Shown: positions 24,029-37,120, counted from the first letter of the stretch. The stretch is 64,000 nucleotides of DNA from Leucocoprinus leucothites (GCA_013368445.1 JAACJO010000005.1:1922001-1986000), one strand, 5' to 3'. The notes: generated from the letters alone by a model not told the origin. A program made the numbers and translations.

Positions 24029-27000
24029 ATGTCTGCGCCCGGTTCTGGCGCAGGTCCCGGTGCACACCCCATCACCATCATCCACCACTCACCCCCACCA
24101 GACAATGACCAGGTAAGCTTACTTTTCTTTCTTTCTTTGCTAGACTTACTGCTGACACGTCTTTTCGCGCTGATTAGGCTTCGTCTGACACCCCCGAAAT
24201 AGCCGACGACGACCTGTACCTCGACCAGCAACTCCCCACCTCGCGTTCTGCCTCCGCGTCTTCCTCCCTCGATCCCTATTATTTCGGTCTCCAGTCGCCC
24301 ATAGAGTCCCCTATCCCGGCCCTTCCTCCGCCTCCGCAGACCGCAACCACCCCCGATCAATCCCCAATTAATGAACCCATCACCCCCGCCAGGAACCCCG
24401 CAAGCATAGATCGCCGTGGCCTTGTCGGTGTCGGTGAACTCGCCACGCCTCGTTGGACGAGGAGCGAGCGTGCCAGTGACACGGATGACAGCGACATTCT
24501 GCCCTCCTTTGATGCCGCCGTTGAAATTCTCCTCCCCGACCTCCCTGATGATGTTCACGACGATGAACCCGATAGCCCTTGGACAATAGAAGCTGTTGAT
24601 GGCGAGATCTCTGAGAAAGACGAGGCACGTTCTCCTTCTTACCTTTACCTTTTGTTCACTCACCTGCCCTAGGTCTCCCTTCAACCCCCACCAAGATCGT
24701 TGCGGAATCGTCCCTCAGTTGCCGAGGAAAGTGGGGGCGAGGAGATACTCTATCCTCGCAATCTCAACAGCTCCGGTGCCTCAGAGTCTGCCAGATCTGG
24801 CAAGGCGCATAGGTCCTCTCTTTCCACACGTGCATTCGAAGACGACACTCCCAAAGTGCCTCGTTCACTCAATTTGGATGCTCTTCCGTCTTTGCCTCCG
24901 AGCGCATTCACTCCGGCTCGCCGAGCGAGAAAGCGGACCTCGGACGAGTTTGAGATGGACCAGCATGGATCGCTCGTTTCCAAACGCACCGGAACCGTAT
25001 CAATCGTGCCCGACAAGCCCAAGGAAGAAAAGACCGCATCCGCACGAAAGCACCGCAGCCTTAATGTCAGCACGTCATCAGTAACCTCACCAAGGGATGG
25101 GAAAGCCAGGGACCGCCGTCGTGAGAGTCTCGGTCTCTCAATCAGCGGTGCTTCCTCCAAGGTGGTGTCATCATCGGCTAAGACGCCAGAGCGTCACTCG
25201 AGACAACTTTCAGCAAGTTCCATGACTTCGCCCTTGGTTGACGCTCGCCGTGTTCAGGCTGCAGATTTTTCTCATCTTCCTCCTTCTCCCGCCTCGTCTT
25301 CTATCCAGCATCTTCTCAAGCAGTCCGCTAACCTCAAACCCCATACACCACCACCGCCACCTCCTGCTTCCAAGGACAGTTCGTCACAAGTGACTTCTCC
25401 AAATGTGGCACACTCTCTGCTTCGTGGCACGCAGGAGGGCTGGTCTGCCCTTAATGACGAGGCAACCGCCGAGGCACTTCGCAAACTGGATGGCCTGACG
25501 GGAAAGACTGCCCGCGCTCGTGCTAGTGTCGGGAGTTTTGGTCGTGCCTCTAGCTCGAGTCGACCGGTCACTCCAGCCAAGGCCGGCAGTCAATGGGAAG
25601 GTATTGATGTCAAGTCCAAGAGGGGGAGTGGTGTGGGGACAGGTAGCGAAAAGGAGGGGAAAGATTCACTGTACAGGCACCATTCGGTTTCTGGGTCCAT
25701 TGATGTTGAGAAGAACTTTGAAGCACAAGCCGATGATCAACTACAGAGTTTTCCCCCGCAGGAGAAGACTCCGAAGAAAGTTGGCGCGCGAATGAGTTTT
25801 ACTCCCAAACGTGGTTCGACTTCTTCTACCTATGCCAGCACACCGACAACCAGCTCTCGCGACTCAGCGTCAATGTCAACTGGCACCAGCCTCACCTCAG
25901 TATCTGGCACCTCAGGTCGTCATTCCACCAGCAAAGCGAGGAGAAACAGCGCAGGTAGTGATATATCTTCCAGCGAGGCGAATCTATTGAAAGACCGAGT
26001 GGCCTCAATAGCCGTTATTGGTGATACATCTGAGGGCGCAAACGTGCCTCCGGTCCCGCCATTACCCAAGGACCTCTCTTCATATCGTTCACCGCCACCC
26101 ACGTCATCCAGTCTTTCCTTCCCTTCCCTCTCAAGTGGCGAGGAATATGCTAAGCGCCCCAGCCACGACGGTAATTTGGAGCGTACTGGTTCACTAGAAG
26201 TTCCCAACCACCATCAACAGCCGCCGTTACGCCAGAGCAAACAGCTTGCATCTGGTTACACTAGCACCGATTCAGCTGCCGCTCCGCCCAAAACACCCTC
26301 AAAAAAGTGGAGTTTCTCAAATGCTCTCAATCTTCGTCTTTCAAGTTCTCCTTCATCGAGCTCCAAATCGAGTTTCCCTCTCAGTCCTCGAACAGTCAGT
26401 TTTGGTCAGCAGCTGCGAAAGTCAACCTCCAAGGACAAGGGCTCTTCAAAATCACCATGGTCTCCTAAACAACCAGATGCCATGACTTCGGCAGGATCAC
26501 TAGCGTCACTGTCTTCGGTCGGATCTGTCCATGCACCAGGTACAATGTCCGGTGCTACTAGTGCAAAGACGCCTGACCGTGGTGCCAGCCGCCCAGGAAC
26601 GGGTTCGAGTGCAAGTACCAATCACACCACATCAGCTTTGTCCGCACCTCCGGTTGACCCTCTCAGTCCTTCAACTTCTATTCGCCGGACTCAATCTAAG
26701 CGCCTCACGCCCTCGTCAATTCCCTTTTTCCGACGTTCGTCCTCGCAGTCCATGCAAGTTCCCCCTCTCCTTCCTCCGTCTACCTCTCCTCCCAGCCATC
26801 TTACCACTCCGCGGTCAAAAAACAGTGCGTCTCCTTCGCGCGATTATGCAACCTTGTCTACTTCAGTACCTGGTTCTTCATCAAAGAAATCTTCTGTTCT
26901 CAGTCTTGGGCTCCCCTCGTTGCTCAAGTCGACATCCCGTCGTAGCCTACATTCAGATGCCAAAGACAGTGCCAAGGAGAGTGCCAAGTCGGACAAAGAA

Positions 27001-29953
27001 GCCGAAAAGGCCAGAATCAAAGCTGAGAAAGAGAAGAAGAAGGAGGAAAAGGAAAGAAGTGAGAGTCGTATATCATTGATGATTCGGAAGCGAGGCAAGG
27101 TAAGTTGTCTTGAATCTTCAGGCTATCTGAGTGGCTGACACTCGAGGTTTTTTCTTCTTGTTTTCTTTGGCAAATAATTCAGACACTTTCATCAACGGAT
27201 CCCAGGAAGCCAAAGTCTCCTGTGGCCATGCCACCCATGCAAATGTCAGCCTTGGAGCCTGCAACAGCTCAACGAGTTGCAAAACTCAAATCTTCTACTT
27301 CGTCTACTGCATCAGCTGCCCCAATTGCCTCACGTACTCCTTCAATATCTTCTCGGGTCACTGCTCATACCGCTAGTTCTATGCAAAAGCTATCCGACGC
27401 CTCTCTTCGTAGTCGCAATCAGCTTCCAACAATTGCGGGATCCCCCTCAGTCGGTACCCATTCACAAATCTCCAAAGAGAACCGAGAACCCTCGAACTCA
27501 TCACTTAATACCGTTTCTGGTTTACCCAAAGAAACGCCAACCAAGATACCCCGCATCTCAAGCGCTGCTTCAGCTAGACCTTCACCTCCCCTCAAGAATT
27601 CCACTTCGGCATTGGCATCCCGGCGAGCAAGTGGACTGGCCTCGGCGTCTGCCAATCCTTCCCCCACTGGCTTGTCGACTTCTGAGTTTGGGGTTATCAA
27701 TGACGACAATACCACGCCCAAGTCGACCATGCATCAGTCCCTTATCCGTGCATCGCCGTCGACTTCAACCTCTCGTCTTCCTCGGCAGTCAACTACGAAC
27801 ACAAACAATGGCGGTATTCTCCCCCGTAAATCTAATCGGGACTCCATGTCTTTCATTGGTCTTCGTAAACCTTCTACTGGATCAGTTGCCTCGTTTTCTA
27901 CCCCGGCAAATACCGCCGAGCCACCACCTTCCTCTCACCGTTTCTCCGCTCTCTCACCGTCCAAGGGTCTCAAGCTACTTGGACCGAAGCCTAGCTTGCG
28001 ATCTTCAGGCTCGTCCAGTTCGCAGGCTGTTCAGCCAACAAGATCTTCGCCCTCATCCAGCCGACAGTCCTTATCTACACCTTCTCCCGTTCCAAGCACC
28101 ATGGATGAAGAAGAGATACTGGGCGATGAGGAGATGCGAAACTACATCAAGCGCCAGCAAGCCAAGAGATTAGCTGCTGGTGCTAACCAAGAGGAATTGG
28201 ATGAGTTGCTCAAGTTCCCGGAACCCATTGCACCTGTGCCTCCTCAGTCCCCTGATGGTGCGTTATTTTTCTTGCCTTTTTATTTACTTTATGAATGATT
28301 TATCCAATTTTTTTTGCAATAGCTGTTCTAAGGTCAAATCAAGTTCAGTACTTGTCGGAATACGAGAGGAAAGAGATTCAGGATTGTACTTCGGTATATT
28401 TCATTGGTGCTAGGAGCAAAAAGAAGATGGCCACTCTGGACAATTCAACCAACAATCACGGCTACGACGACGAACGTGGAGACTATCTTGTTGTAAACCA
28501 TGACCACCTTGCCTACCGATATGAGGTGATCGATACCCTTGGTAAAGGTTCATTCGGTCAGGTTCTTCAGTGCCGGGACCATTGCACGGGTGAATCAGTG
28601 GCAATCAAGATTATTCGGAATAAGAAACGCTTTCATCATCAAGCCTTGGTTGAGATCAAGATTTTAGACAATTTGCGTAAATGGGTACGTCGTTTCGCCA
28701 TTGCCTCGGCTCCGTCATTTTCATTTTTCATTTGTAGGACGCTGACGAGAAACACCACGTTGTCAAAATGAACGACCATTTCTACTTCCGAAATCACCTC
28801 TGCATTGCAATGGAGCTTATGAGCATCAACCTTTACGAGCTCATCAAGGCAAATGGATTTGTTGGATTTACCACTTCTCTCATTCGGAGATTTACCACCC
28901 AAATGCTCCTGTCGCTCGTTCTTATGCGCCATCACCGGATTGTTCACTGTGACTTGAAGCCAGAGGTAAGTATGGCAATTTTTCGGTAGCCGTAGCAGCC
29001 ATTTATGGAGGGTTTTTTTTTCTTCAAGAATGTACTTTTGAAACACCCGATGAAGAGTGCCATCAAGGTCATTGATTTTGGCAGCAGCTGTTTTGAACAT
29101 GAGAAGAGTAAGCCACGGAATTCTTGGGCCATGAAATACATTCCTTGACAATTTTTTTTTCAGTATACACGTACATCCAAAGTCGCTTCTACCGTTCGCC
29201 TGAAGTCATTCTTGGAATGAATTACCACATGGCTATTGATATGTGGAGCTTGGGATGCATCTTGGCCGAATTATACACCGGTTATCCGATCTTTCCTGGT
29301 GAAAACGAGCAGGAGCAGTTGTCTTGCATTATGGAGGTCCTTGGTGTACCTGAAAAGGAATTTGTCAACCGGAGCTCTCGGAAGAAACTTTTTTTCGGTG
29401 CGCTGTCTGATACTGTTGTAGGTTCTTTAGAGATCTGACCATTATTCCGTGGGTAGACACGAGTGGTACGCCGAGACCTGTCACAAACTCCAAGGGTCGG
29501 CGACGTAGGCCAGGCTCGAGAACCCTTGCACAGGCTCTCAAATGCAATGACGAGGAGTTTGTTGACTTCATTGCTAAATGTCTCGTTTGGGACCCCGAGC
29601 GACGAATGAAGCCACAGACAGCCATGCGGCATCCCTTCATAATGGCAGGAAAGCGTAGGCTCGCGAGCGTGACGTCAAGTACTCGATCGACGCCCTCGTC
29701 GTCCAGCTTGAGTGGTAGTAGAACCAAGCAGGTGACGGACACACCCAAGAAATCTTTGATCAGTGCACCCACACCGCTCACGGCTCGGACAACTCGGACA
29801 GCAACGAATGGCGTACCTAGTACACCTAGTACCACCCACTCTACAACCCTGGGATCTATTTCACGATCATATAGAGCTTCCCAGAACCAGAGTATATCAT
29901 CTTCATACCATTCTTCGAGTAGAACTCTGAGTGGATACGTTGTGAGTAAATGA
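24029..29953 (+). CDS. Pom1-type DYRK protein kinase, 1810 aa
   Basis: Nine exons: 24029-24112, 24178-24624, 24673-27099, 27183-28257, 28323-28684, 28738-28965, 29029-29107, 29164-29397, 29457-29953. The first 1400 residues are a low-complexity Ser/Pro/Thr-rich region with many SP and TP sites and a short Lys/Glu-rich helix. Then comes a DYRK homology box (LSEYERKEI) and the kinase domain at about 1410-1705: [33 protein letters not shown], the activation-loop Tyr-Thr-Tyr (about 1568) that DYRKs autophosphorylate, [12 protein letters not shown] and IDMWSLGC. S. pombe Pom1 forms polar gradients that control cell size and polarity; the long disordered head fits that role, but direct equivalence is inferred. 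The intron at 24625 has a GC donor. The C-terminal tail is again Ser/Thr-rich. Confidence 0.9.
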
Positions 29954-30216
29954 TGACGGTTGGCTCGTCTGTATATCTGACTTCTGAGTAGGGAAGCACA
30001 AAATAACGTTTTTGCATGTCTGCTTGCAATCTCATTTACGTTTTCGAGCTGTTTTCGCACCGTTTTTTTTAATGATACCTGGGGTTTGCTGTATTTCAAT
30101 TTTCGGCTTTGTTAATTTACCAATGAGCATCACATACTTTGCAATGAATAATCGCTTTTTTTACGGGGTAGCTGGGGATTATCATTAACGAGTGTAAGCT
30201 AGGTAAAGCTCTAAAG

Positions 30217-31658
30217 CTAAATTGCCGAGTCGCCAGCCTCGTCTAAGCAACGGAGCTTCAAGAAAACATCACTGCCCCAACCTTCTAGGGAGAACAAGTC
30301 GAGAGAGCCGCCAAAATACCTGGGAGGTTTCAATAAGTCAACGAGACACCAGGTGATGAGCGCTTGAGACCCACTTTGCATATAATCTACTCATAGGAAG
30401 ACCATAGCCTAACCCTGCGATCGTCCCAAGCCCAGTCTGAAGACCCTTGCCAGTGATTTCCCCGAATAAGCTAGCATCCCCATTACCTCCGTCACCAACG
30501 GCAGCGCTTCCACCAACATGTTGCGCAGCGTAAGGTCCTCCTTCGTCATCGTCCTGCATATTCCTCTGGGCATCGCGTCCAGCTGTGGTGAAAGCATAGG
30601 AGAATATACGAGCCATATTAGATGGCGACACTCCTCCTCCTTGATCACGGATTCTGATGGAGAAGTAGTGTTCATGATTAGGGCTCTGGGTCGTTGGAGG
30701 AGATAGGGTGATGTTGATAGGCGGGAGTCGTTTTGTAGTAGTGCTACCGTGAGCCTTGTGGTGTTGCTCAACCGTCGCGCGGAACGAGTTTTTGAGAATT
30801 TCTGTGATGATGTATTCGAGGTGAACTGGGACATAGCTGTAATCAATGAGCCTCGACGATATCAAAAGAGGAAGGGATCCGACTCACGGAAAGGTAGCAT
30901 CCGGGTCACCATCTATAATGAATTCTGGGCTCGAACCTAGGGTTGCTTCGCAAAGCTCAGAGACAAAGGACCCACACATTCGAATCATTTGGTGGGGAGA
31001 ACATTGGGCATCTACGACACCGACATAGCGGTCGATATCTGTGGCTTCAGATAGTGCCTTGGAAAGAGTTATATGTTGCTCTGCTATCAAACGAACGGAT
31101 ATGCGGTTGCGGATAGCGCCGTCGAGGAAGTTGCTTATCTGCGTGGGTGACATGTAACGCGCGCTTTCCTGGAAACTGTCACTGGAACTCAGCGGGGAGG
31201 GAGTAAAGAATGCTTATCACGTACCCTTTGGCCATTGTAGGGATGTCATTTGTGTGATGTTGGACCAGACCAGCAAGCTTTTCAACGAACTCCTCGTTCT
31301 CAGGAAGACTTGTGACTGGATCATGAGTTGCAAGCCAGGTAAAACTGTCTTTGTAGGCGTTGAGAGTCTTGGAGATATATGGGTTGGTTCCGACAATGAA
31401 AGGTAAGGTTTCAAGGGTACGGACGCGTGTCGCGAGTCGTCGAGGGAGTTCAGCGAGGGTGTAGGAAACAGAAGCAAGGACTGAATCAGGGGTTACTGGC
31501 CTACCGAACGAAAGGAGTTGAGAAAGATTAATTGGGCGGGGTGCAATATTTGCGTATCTAGACAAGAGCTCAGCAAGTTCGGCGGAGTGTGGAGGGGCTC
31601 TACGGTGGAGAGCACGCGCTGTAGATACCGTACTCAGGCGAGGATAGATCATGGTCAA
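30217..31658 (-). CDS. Mitochondrial PDK/BCKDK-type protein kinase
   Basis: Four exons on the minus strand: 31225-31658, 30888-31175, 30375-30836, 30217-30319; 428 aa. The family phosphorylates the E1alpha subunit of pyruvate or branched-chain ketoacid dehydrogenase in the matrix. The N-terminus is rich in Arg, Ser and Ala and lacks acids, as in a targeting peptide. The regulatory helical domain has FGRPVTP, LPFIVGTNPYI, FQESARYMSP and NFLDGAIRNRISVRLIAEQH. The GHKL ATP-binding domain shows the N box (EILKNSFRATVE), G1 (RDQGGGV) and G2 (GLGYGLPMSRLYAKYFGG). A Gly/Asp-rich insertion between G1 and G2 is longer than usual. PDK and BCKDK cannot be separated with confidence by eye. It is the last host gene before the transposon region. 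Confidence 0.9.
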
Positions 31659-32896
31659 AGTCTACAGAGTGTGCATAGTCCGTGTCGGATGGATCTAACC
31701 CCCAGCCACCAAACTAGGTGACCCGGATCTTCATGACGCACTCTCCAGGACCATAAGAATTTTCCCACTATCTAAACACGTAGTAAGCGTGCGAACGTAG
31801 TGGTTGGCTGCAGCATGTGTTGCACTCTAATGGATAAACTTCCCATGGCCACTCAATCATATTCCCTCTAGTTCTACCCTTTCCAAATACTCTGTTGTAA
31901 CATGGACGAACACGGACATTTACCATTGTTTATTTTGTATCTATTTGACTTTTGATTTATCATTGTTTGCAGCCACACATTCTTACATAAGCATAGGATT
32001 ATCAGGCCATTGTAGAGTACCTACAGTCAACTCTGCCTTAACCCATAGCAGTTCATGGAAGCTCCAGCCTATGGGTTTCATGGAGTGTGGGCTATGAACA
32101 AGATTAATAAGTTTGATTTATTAAAATAAAATAAAATAAAATGTCTAGAATATTCTGACCATTGTGTTGCAAGGATGAGATCAGCATTCAAGTTTAGCAG
32201 GGCCCTTTTCTTAGAAATCCCCTTTTCAGAAATCTCAATAAGAGAAATATGGGATTTATTAGAGCTGTAGGGTAGGTCTCTACAGTCCCTCTACTCTCAG
32301 AACTGGTTCAGTTTCTTGACCTCAGTTCTTCAACTTTCCAAACAGCCTGATAGTTAAAAACACCCAAATATTACACTCCAGATATGGCCCCTTACTATAT
32401 ATGGCACAGAACTATGGGATTTTACCTTTCCAAAACCTATAGGTTGAGGGGTATGGGAGAGTTATGGGTTTCACACTTAAACCTCTGTAAACCAACTTTA
32501 TGAAAGCAGAGTCCTATAGGGTATCACAGAGTATGAGTTATGACAGGTATGAGTTAAAGCAGAGTCAACTTAATATGTCAGTGTGGTTCTCCACAATCTT
32601 GAGGCAGTCAGTACAGTCTACCATTTGTATTTCATCATCATTTATCATTCCTTTAGCTCTTTCTCTTATTGTGGGTAGTGAAATACCAGCTCCAGCCTGG
32701 AGCCTGAGCTGGGCCAAGCTGGGCCTGAGGTGAGGGCTTTACAAGGCTCAAGGCCTGGCCTGATATCCTGGTAGGCTTGAGCTGCCAGCATCAGCCCCAG
32801 CTTGGTAGGTAGTTGGAGCTTGAATTTTGATACACCCACTGCAACTGAACCTGTTAGGTTTTGATAGCCAACTATACAGTTGAGTGGATAAGTGTC
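31659..32896. other. Boundary between gene block and repeats, no gene seen
   Basis: The first 200 bp are upstream sequence of the PDK-type gene. From about 31.9 kb the sequence turns AT-rich and CpG disappears. It holds a short AAAAT tandem run near 32122-32141 and a region of repeated CAGCTGGG/CCTGGCC-like words at about 32690-32820. No continuous reading frame with recognisable content was found. Confidence 0.6.
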
Positions 32897-33450
32897 ATGA
32901 TCTGTAATTACAACCTTTCCAATTTGATCTCCAACTTTACTTTCAACTTCTGATTCCTGTGGTTTTATTACCTTATTATTCTAAAAATATTCTGCAACCT
33001 GTTTCTGCTTATTATTCCACCTATCCTGTTATTTGTGCTTATATTCAGTTTTGCCATTCCTATTCTGTCCATCACACAGGGTTGTGTTGCATCTGTTATT
33101 GTCTATTTATCATTTGTTTATCTGTTTATTTGTTTATTGTTGCATTGTAACTTTTACAATATTGACATGTTATTTGTCTGGTTTTGCATTATCTTAAATA
33201 TGCTGCTATCTGCTCATGCATTATCTAGTCTGAATATTGACTAAAACTTTACTCCATCATTCTTGTCCATTATTCCTTTCAGTGTTGAATCTCAATTTGC
33301 ACTACTTGTCATTGTTACTATAGACCAAATTGGTTGACATGAAATTAGAAGGGCATAGCACATATGCTGAAGCCAATGACCAACATCTCTGTAACTTTCA
33401 CACACCTAAGGTAGAGCCAATATGATGTGGTCTACACCATGTGCTATATG
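32897..33450 (+). repeat. Left arm of a ~0.55-kb inverted repeat
   Basis: Begins TGTCATGATCTG at about 32897. It matches the reverse complement of 34085-34804 over its whole length, for example in the shared stretches around CAACCTGTTTCTGC, TGTTTATTTGTTTATTG and GGTAGAGCCAA. Differences are mostly C/T and G/A. The arms may be two LTRs in opposite orientation or the ends of a fold-back element. The 0.6-kb spacer carries no recognisable gene. Confidence 0.75.
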
Positions 33451-34084
33451 ACTTGACATCATTAATGGATGATAGAATATTGTCTAATCATGAGTGGTGA
33501 ACAGGGAATGTAAGGGATATATGTTCAATATAAGTCTATCAACCAATATTGGCATATTCAAGCTTGGCCAGGATGGTTTCCAGGATCACATAATGCCCTT
33601 GATATTTTCTACAGGCCCAAGCAGCCTGCTTTCCATTGAGTGTCTTCTGGTACACATCCCATGTCACAGGCCTGTGAATTATGAATAGACTGACCTTATT
33701 TTCTTTTTCTGAAGACTTGTGTTTCCCAGTTTTCCTCCTCTTCTTGCAAAGCTGTGTATAGCCATTGAGATTATTAACTGGTTTATGCTTCCTCTTTTGG
33801 GCTCCAGAGAATGCCATATAGCCTAAAGTTTGTATTTAAAGTGATACCAAGTGCAAATGACAATGAGAGAGTGGATTGGCAGGGGAGATCTGGTCAGAGA
33901 GTGAAATTAATTTATTCAGTGTTCTTACTAATATTGGTGGGGCATGAAGGCAAGCTCAAGTATTCAAATTCTAGCTGCAACAAAAGTCTACAATCAAGGT
34001 AATGCAATTTTTCTTGCAGCCAGATTTATTCTAAATCCACCTATGCAGGTACCCCAATTACATTTGTCTTTTTCTACTACAATT
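33451..34084. other. Spacer of the inverted repeat
   Basis: Contains a minus-strand open stretch of 92 codons (33539-33817) rich in Lys, which I do not recognise. No transposase or RT motif is visible. Nothing else is supported. Confidence 0.4.
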
Positions 34085-34804
34085 GTAATACTTTCATTAC
34101 ATGTTCATCATATGATGTAGGCCACATCATGTTGGCTCTACCTTAATAAGTGCTGTCATTCATGATTTTGACAGTATATTCAGACTCCAACTTTTGGTAT
34201 TGTTTTCTTGTAAAATATCTACAACACTTACTTGCAATACTGCCTGTTCTTGTGTTAGGATTGCAATTGACAGCACTTTATTAAGCGCATGAAAGTCACA
34301 GAGAGATCAGTTGTTTGCTTCAGCATATGTGCTGTACCCTTCCAATATCACATCAACTGATTTGGTCTACAGGAACAGGAACAGGCAGTGCAAATTGATA
34401 TTCACACTAAAGGAATAGCAGACAAGAATAACAGAGTAGAATCTTAGTCAATATTCAGAATGAATAATACATGAGCAAGTAGTGATATATTTAAGATAAT
34501 GCAAAATCAGACAAATAACATATAAATATTGCAAAACTCACAATGCAACAATAAACAAATAAACAGATAAATGAAGGACAAATAGACAACAACAGATGCA
34601 ACACAATGGAGAGTGATGAACAGAAATGGAATGGCAGAAACAAATATGAGTGCAAATAAAGGGAGGAATAAAATAATGAGTAGAAACAGGTTGTAAAATA
34701 TTTATAGAATGGTTGATAATAAAAATTGTGGGAATTGGAAGCTGAAAGAATGGTTAGAGATCAAATTGGAAAGGTTGCAATTGCAGATCATGACAGTATT
34801 CCCC
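34085..34804 (-). repeat. Right arm of the inverted repeat, broken by a MITE
   Basis: Reverse-complement partner of 32897-33450, ending ...GATCATGACA at 34804. It is longer than the left arm because a ~134-bp insertion at 34147-34280 interrupts it; the flanking sequence on both sides aligns to contiguous sequence in the left arm (around 33405). Confidence 0.75.
34147..34280. mobile_element. MITE with TTAA target duplication (piggyBac-like)
   Basis: Flanked on both sides by TTAA (34143-34146 and 34281-34284). The ends are inverted: TAAGTGCTGTCA on the left and TGACAGCACTTTA on the right, with one indel. The left arm of the surrounding inverted repeat provides the empty site, ACACCTAAGGTAG, with a single C where the TTAA has T. 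Size and TTAA target suggest mobilisation by a piggyBac-type transposase; no such transposase is in the window. Confidence 0.7.
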
Positions 34805-36290
34805 CTTTAGGTCTAAGCTCTTGAGGATTTATGTACTAATCCTTGATCTCTTATCAAGATCACCTTGCCTCCTACCATCATGCCTCCCTGCTCCTCAAAG
34901 AAAACCTCTGATCTAAGTGCAATGACTAACAATGAACTCATGACAGAGATCCAACATTGGAATACCAAACAGGGAGCAAATGTATGGCCAGTGATGGCTG
35001 CTGTGTCAGGAATATTGATGGGTCAATCCAGTACCCATGTGACAATGAACCCAGCTCCTCTGGTGACTAGAAGGGCTACCAGATTACAACAGATACTCCA
35101 AAACAATGATGATGATGATGAAGAGGAGTTGCAGGTGTTGATGAAGGGTAAAGAAAAGCACCAACAAGGGCCTCAACATCAGGATTGTGCAAAGTGATGG
35201 ATCATCTCTCTGTCCCTGTATCAGCATTGAGCAGGACAGTATCAAGTTTCATCTGGAAGAGCAGTGCTCATCAACAAAACCCTACTAATGGACTACCTTT
35301 CTGAAAGAGCTATGTGACATGTTCACAATGTGGACTAGGAAAATGTATGTATTGTGCACAAGCAAAGAAAGGGTGTTATGACCTGGGAGATGATCCAAAA
35401 TGAGAGACTGCAAGTCAGGGAGTGGAATAGTCACTGATCAGAGTGACAGCATCAAAGAAACAAAAGATAATGGCACCCCCTTTATGTCAACTATCACAAT
35501 TGAGCTTTGGTGATTGGGGATTGAATTTTGCACTGCCCCCATCCACTCAACTGTCATCCTCTTCATGGTGGAACTTGTCTGAAATCCCACCCACTGTTAA
35601 TGATGATGTATTTGGGGTGATAGAGATCGGATCACCTGTGATCATCACTGAACAGGATACTAGGATAGTGGTGAGTTTGTTTACAGATTTGTGAGACAAC
35701 ATTACTAAATTGCATGAAAGTCTCCTCAGCCCCTTCTGCCTCAACTATCGTGAGTTCCTGGACATTCTCCAGGTCTTTCAATGCAAAGTTGCACACCTGT
35801 CTTTAGCAGTGGACAACCTTGAGATAACAATGAGGGAGAATACACAGGCACAACTTCAGAATTGAGTTATATTGCAGCAGCAGGTTAGCATGTTGGATGA
35901 GCAGATGTCAGCAGCAAGAGAGGATACAAGGGTGTTGCAGGTGCATGGTAGGCAATTGGATAGGCTTTTAGCAATTGAGGAAGTGAAGTTAGCAATGGTG
36001 CAGGGATCAAAGGATGGTGTGGGATGTGGTTATTAGAAGTAAAGGGAAAGGAGGAAGGAAAGAAGAACTAAAGGACTATGGAGTAAGGACTATGAATATT
36101 GTTGTTGTCATCATTGCTGCTTTTTGGTGAAGGGTAATCTGTATACTACTTGGATTTTTTTTGTTTTTGTTTTCTTGATTGTACTGAATAGCATTCTTAG
36201 CAGAATGAAGTGAGTGGGGGTTTAAGAAAGAAAAGGAAATCAAAAGTGAGATACTAAAACTGAAAATATCAACTTGGAGTGGAATGGAAT
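34805..36290 (+). pseudogene. Decayed coding remnants of unknown type
   Basis: Three short open stretches on the plus strand (34865-35197, 35443-35694 and a disrupted one to about 36030) read as one protein-like region: a polar start with an Asp/Glu run, a Ser-rich middle with paired tryptophans, and a Gln/Leu-rich coiled-coil-like end. Stops separate them. The layout resembles gag-like or host hypothetical proteins found next to LTR elements, but no domain is recognisable. CpG is nearly absent. Confidence 0.4.
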
Positions 36291-37120
36291 ATTGCAAAAA
36301 AGCATGTAAAAAATGTCTGTGAAAGATTGGAAATGATAGTGAGTAATTAGAGTGAATTGAGAGGACCAGGCTTGTCAGGGTACATGCAGTGGAAGTTGGA
36401 AACTAGATCTATGGCATGTTCAAGCTCTGTCACAGGTAACTACAACTCTGCTTCATCTGTGTCTTGATAACCAAGCCATACTACTTTGTAGAGAAGTTTA
36501 CAAGTATGTTGATGTCAATCGATCTTCAAATCAATAATGCAATCAACTTTTTGTATTCTGGTTCTCCATCAACCTCTACTGCAGGTAGTGGTAATACAAT
36601 ACAATTAGGAATAAAGCTAGGAGTGAAAGGTTTGAGCATGGAAACATGAAATACAGGATGAACAGTATGTATAGAATCAGGAAGTTAGAGAGTGAAGAAA
36701 TGTAAACCTGGTTGGGAAATGATTTTGTAGGGTCCAAGGTATTTTTCAGAGAGTTTTTTCCAAGGTCTGGTCATGTGGAAGTACTGCACTTTGATGAAGA
36801 CCTTATCACCAATTTTGAATGCAGGTGCAACAAGATGGTGATTATCAGCATTGGCCTGATAGCAATGCTAGGCATGAGTGATTTCCAACTTGAGAGTCAA
36901 ATGTAGTTTGTCTAAATCCACAGCAAAGTTACAAGCACAAGCTGATGTGAGATCCCTCTCAGAGTGAACTGTGATATTCAGATGGTAACCTTTATTAGTG
37001 AAGAACAGAGAGATACCAGTGGTAGCAGAAGGAGAATTATTGAAAGTGAACTCAGCTATAGGTAATAGGTCAGACCAATTACTCTGTTGATAGTTGCAAT
37101 AAGTGTTAGAAAGGAAATAT

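Noticed and set aside
35096..35125. GATGATGAT run as a microsatellite or CRISPR-like repeat
   Set aside because: It is a short in-frame Asp-rich codon run in a decayed open frame, far too short for an array; no CRISPR is expected in this eukaryote.
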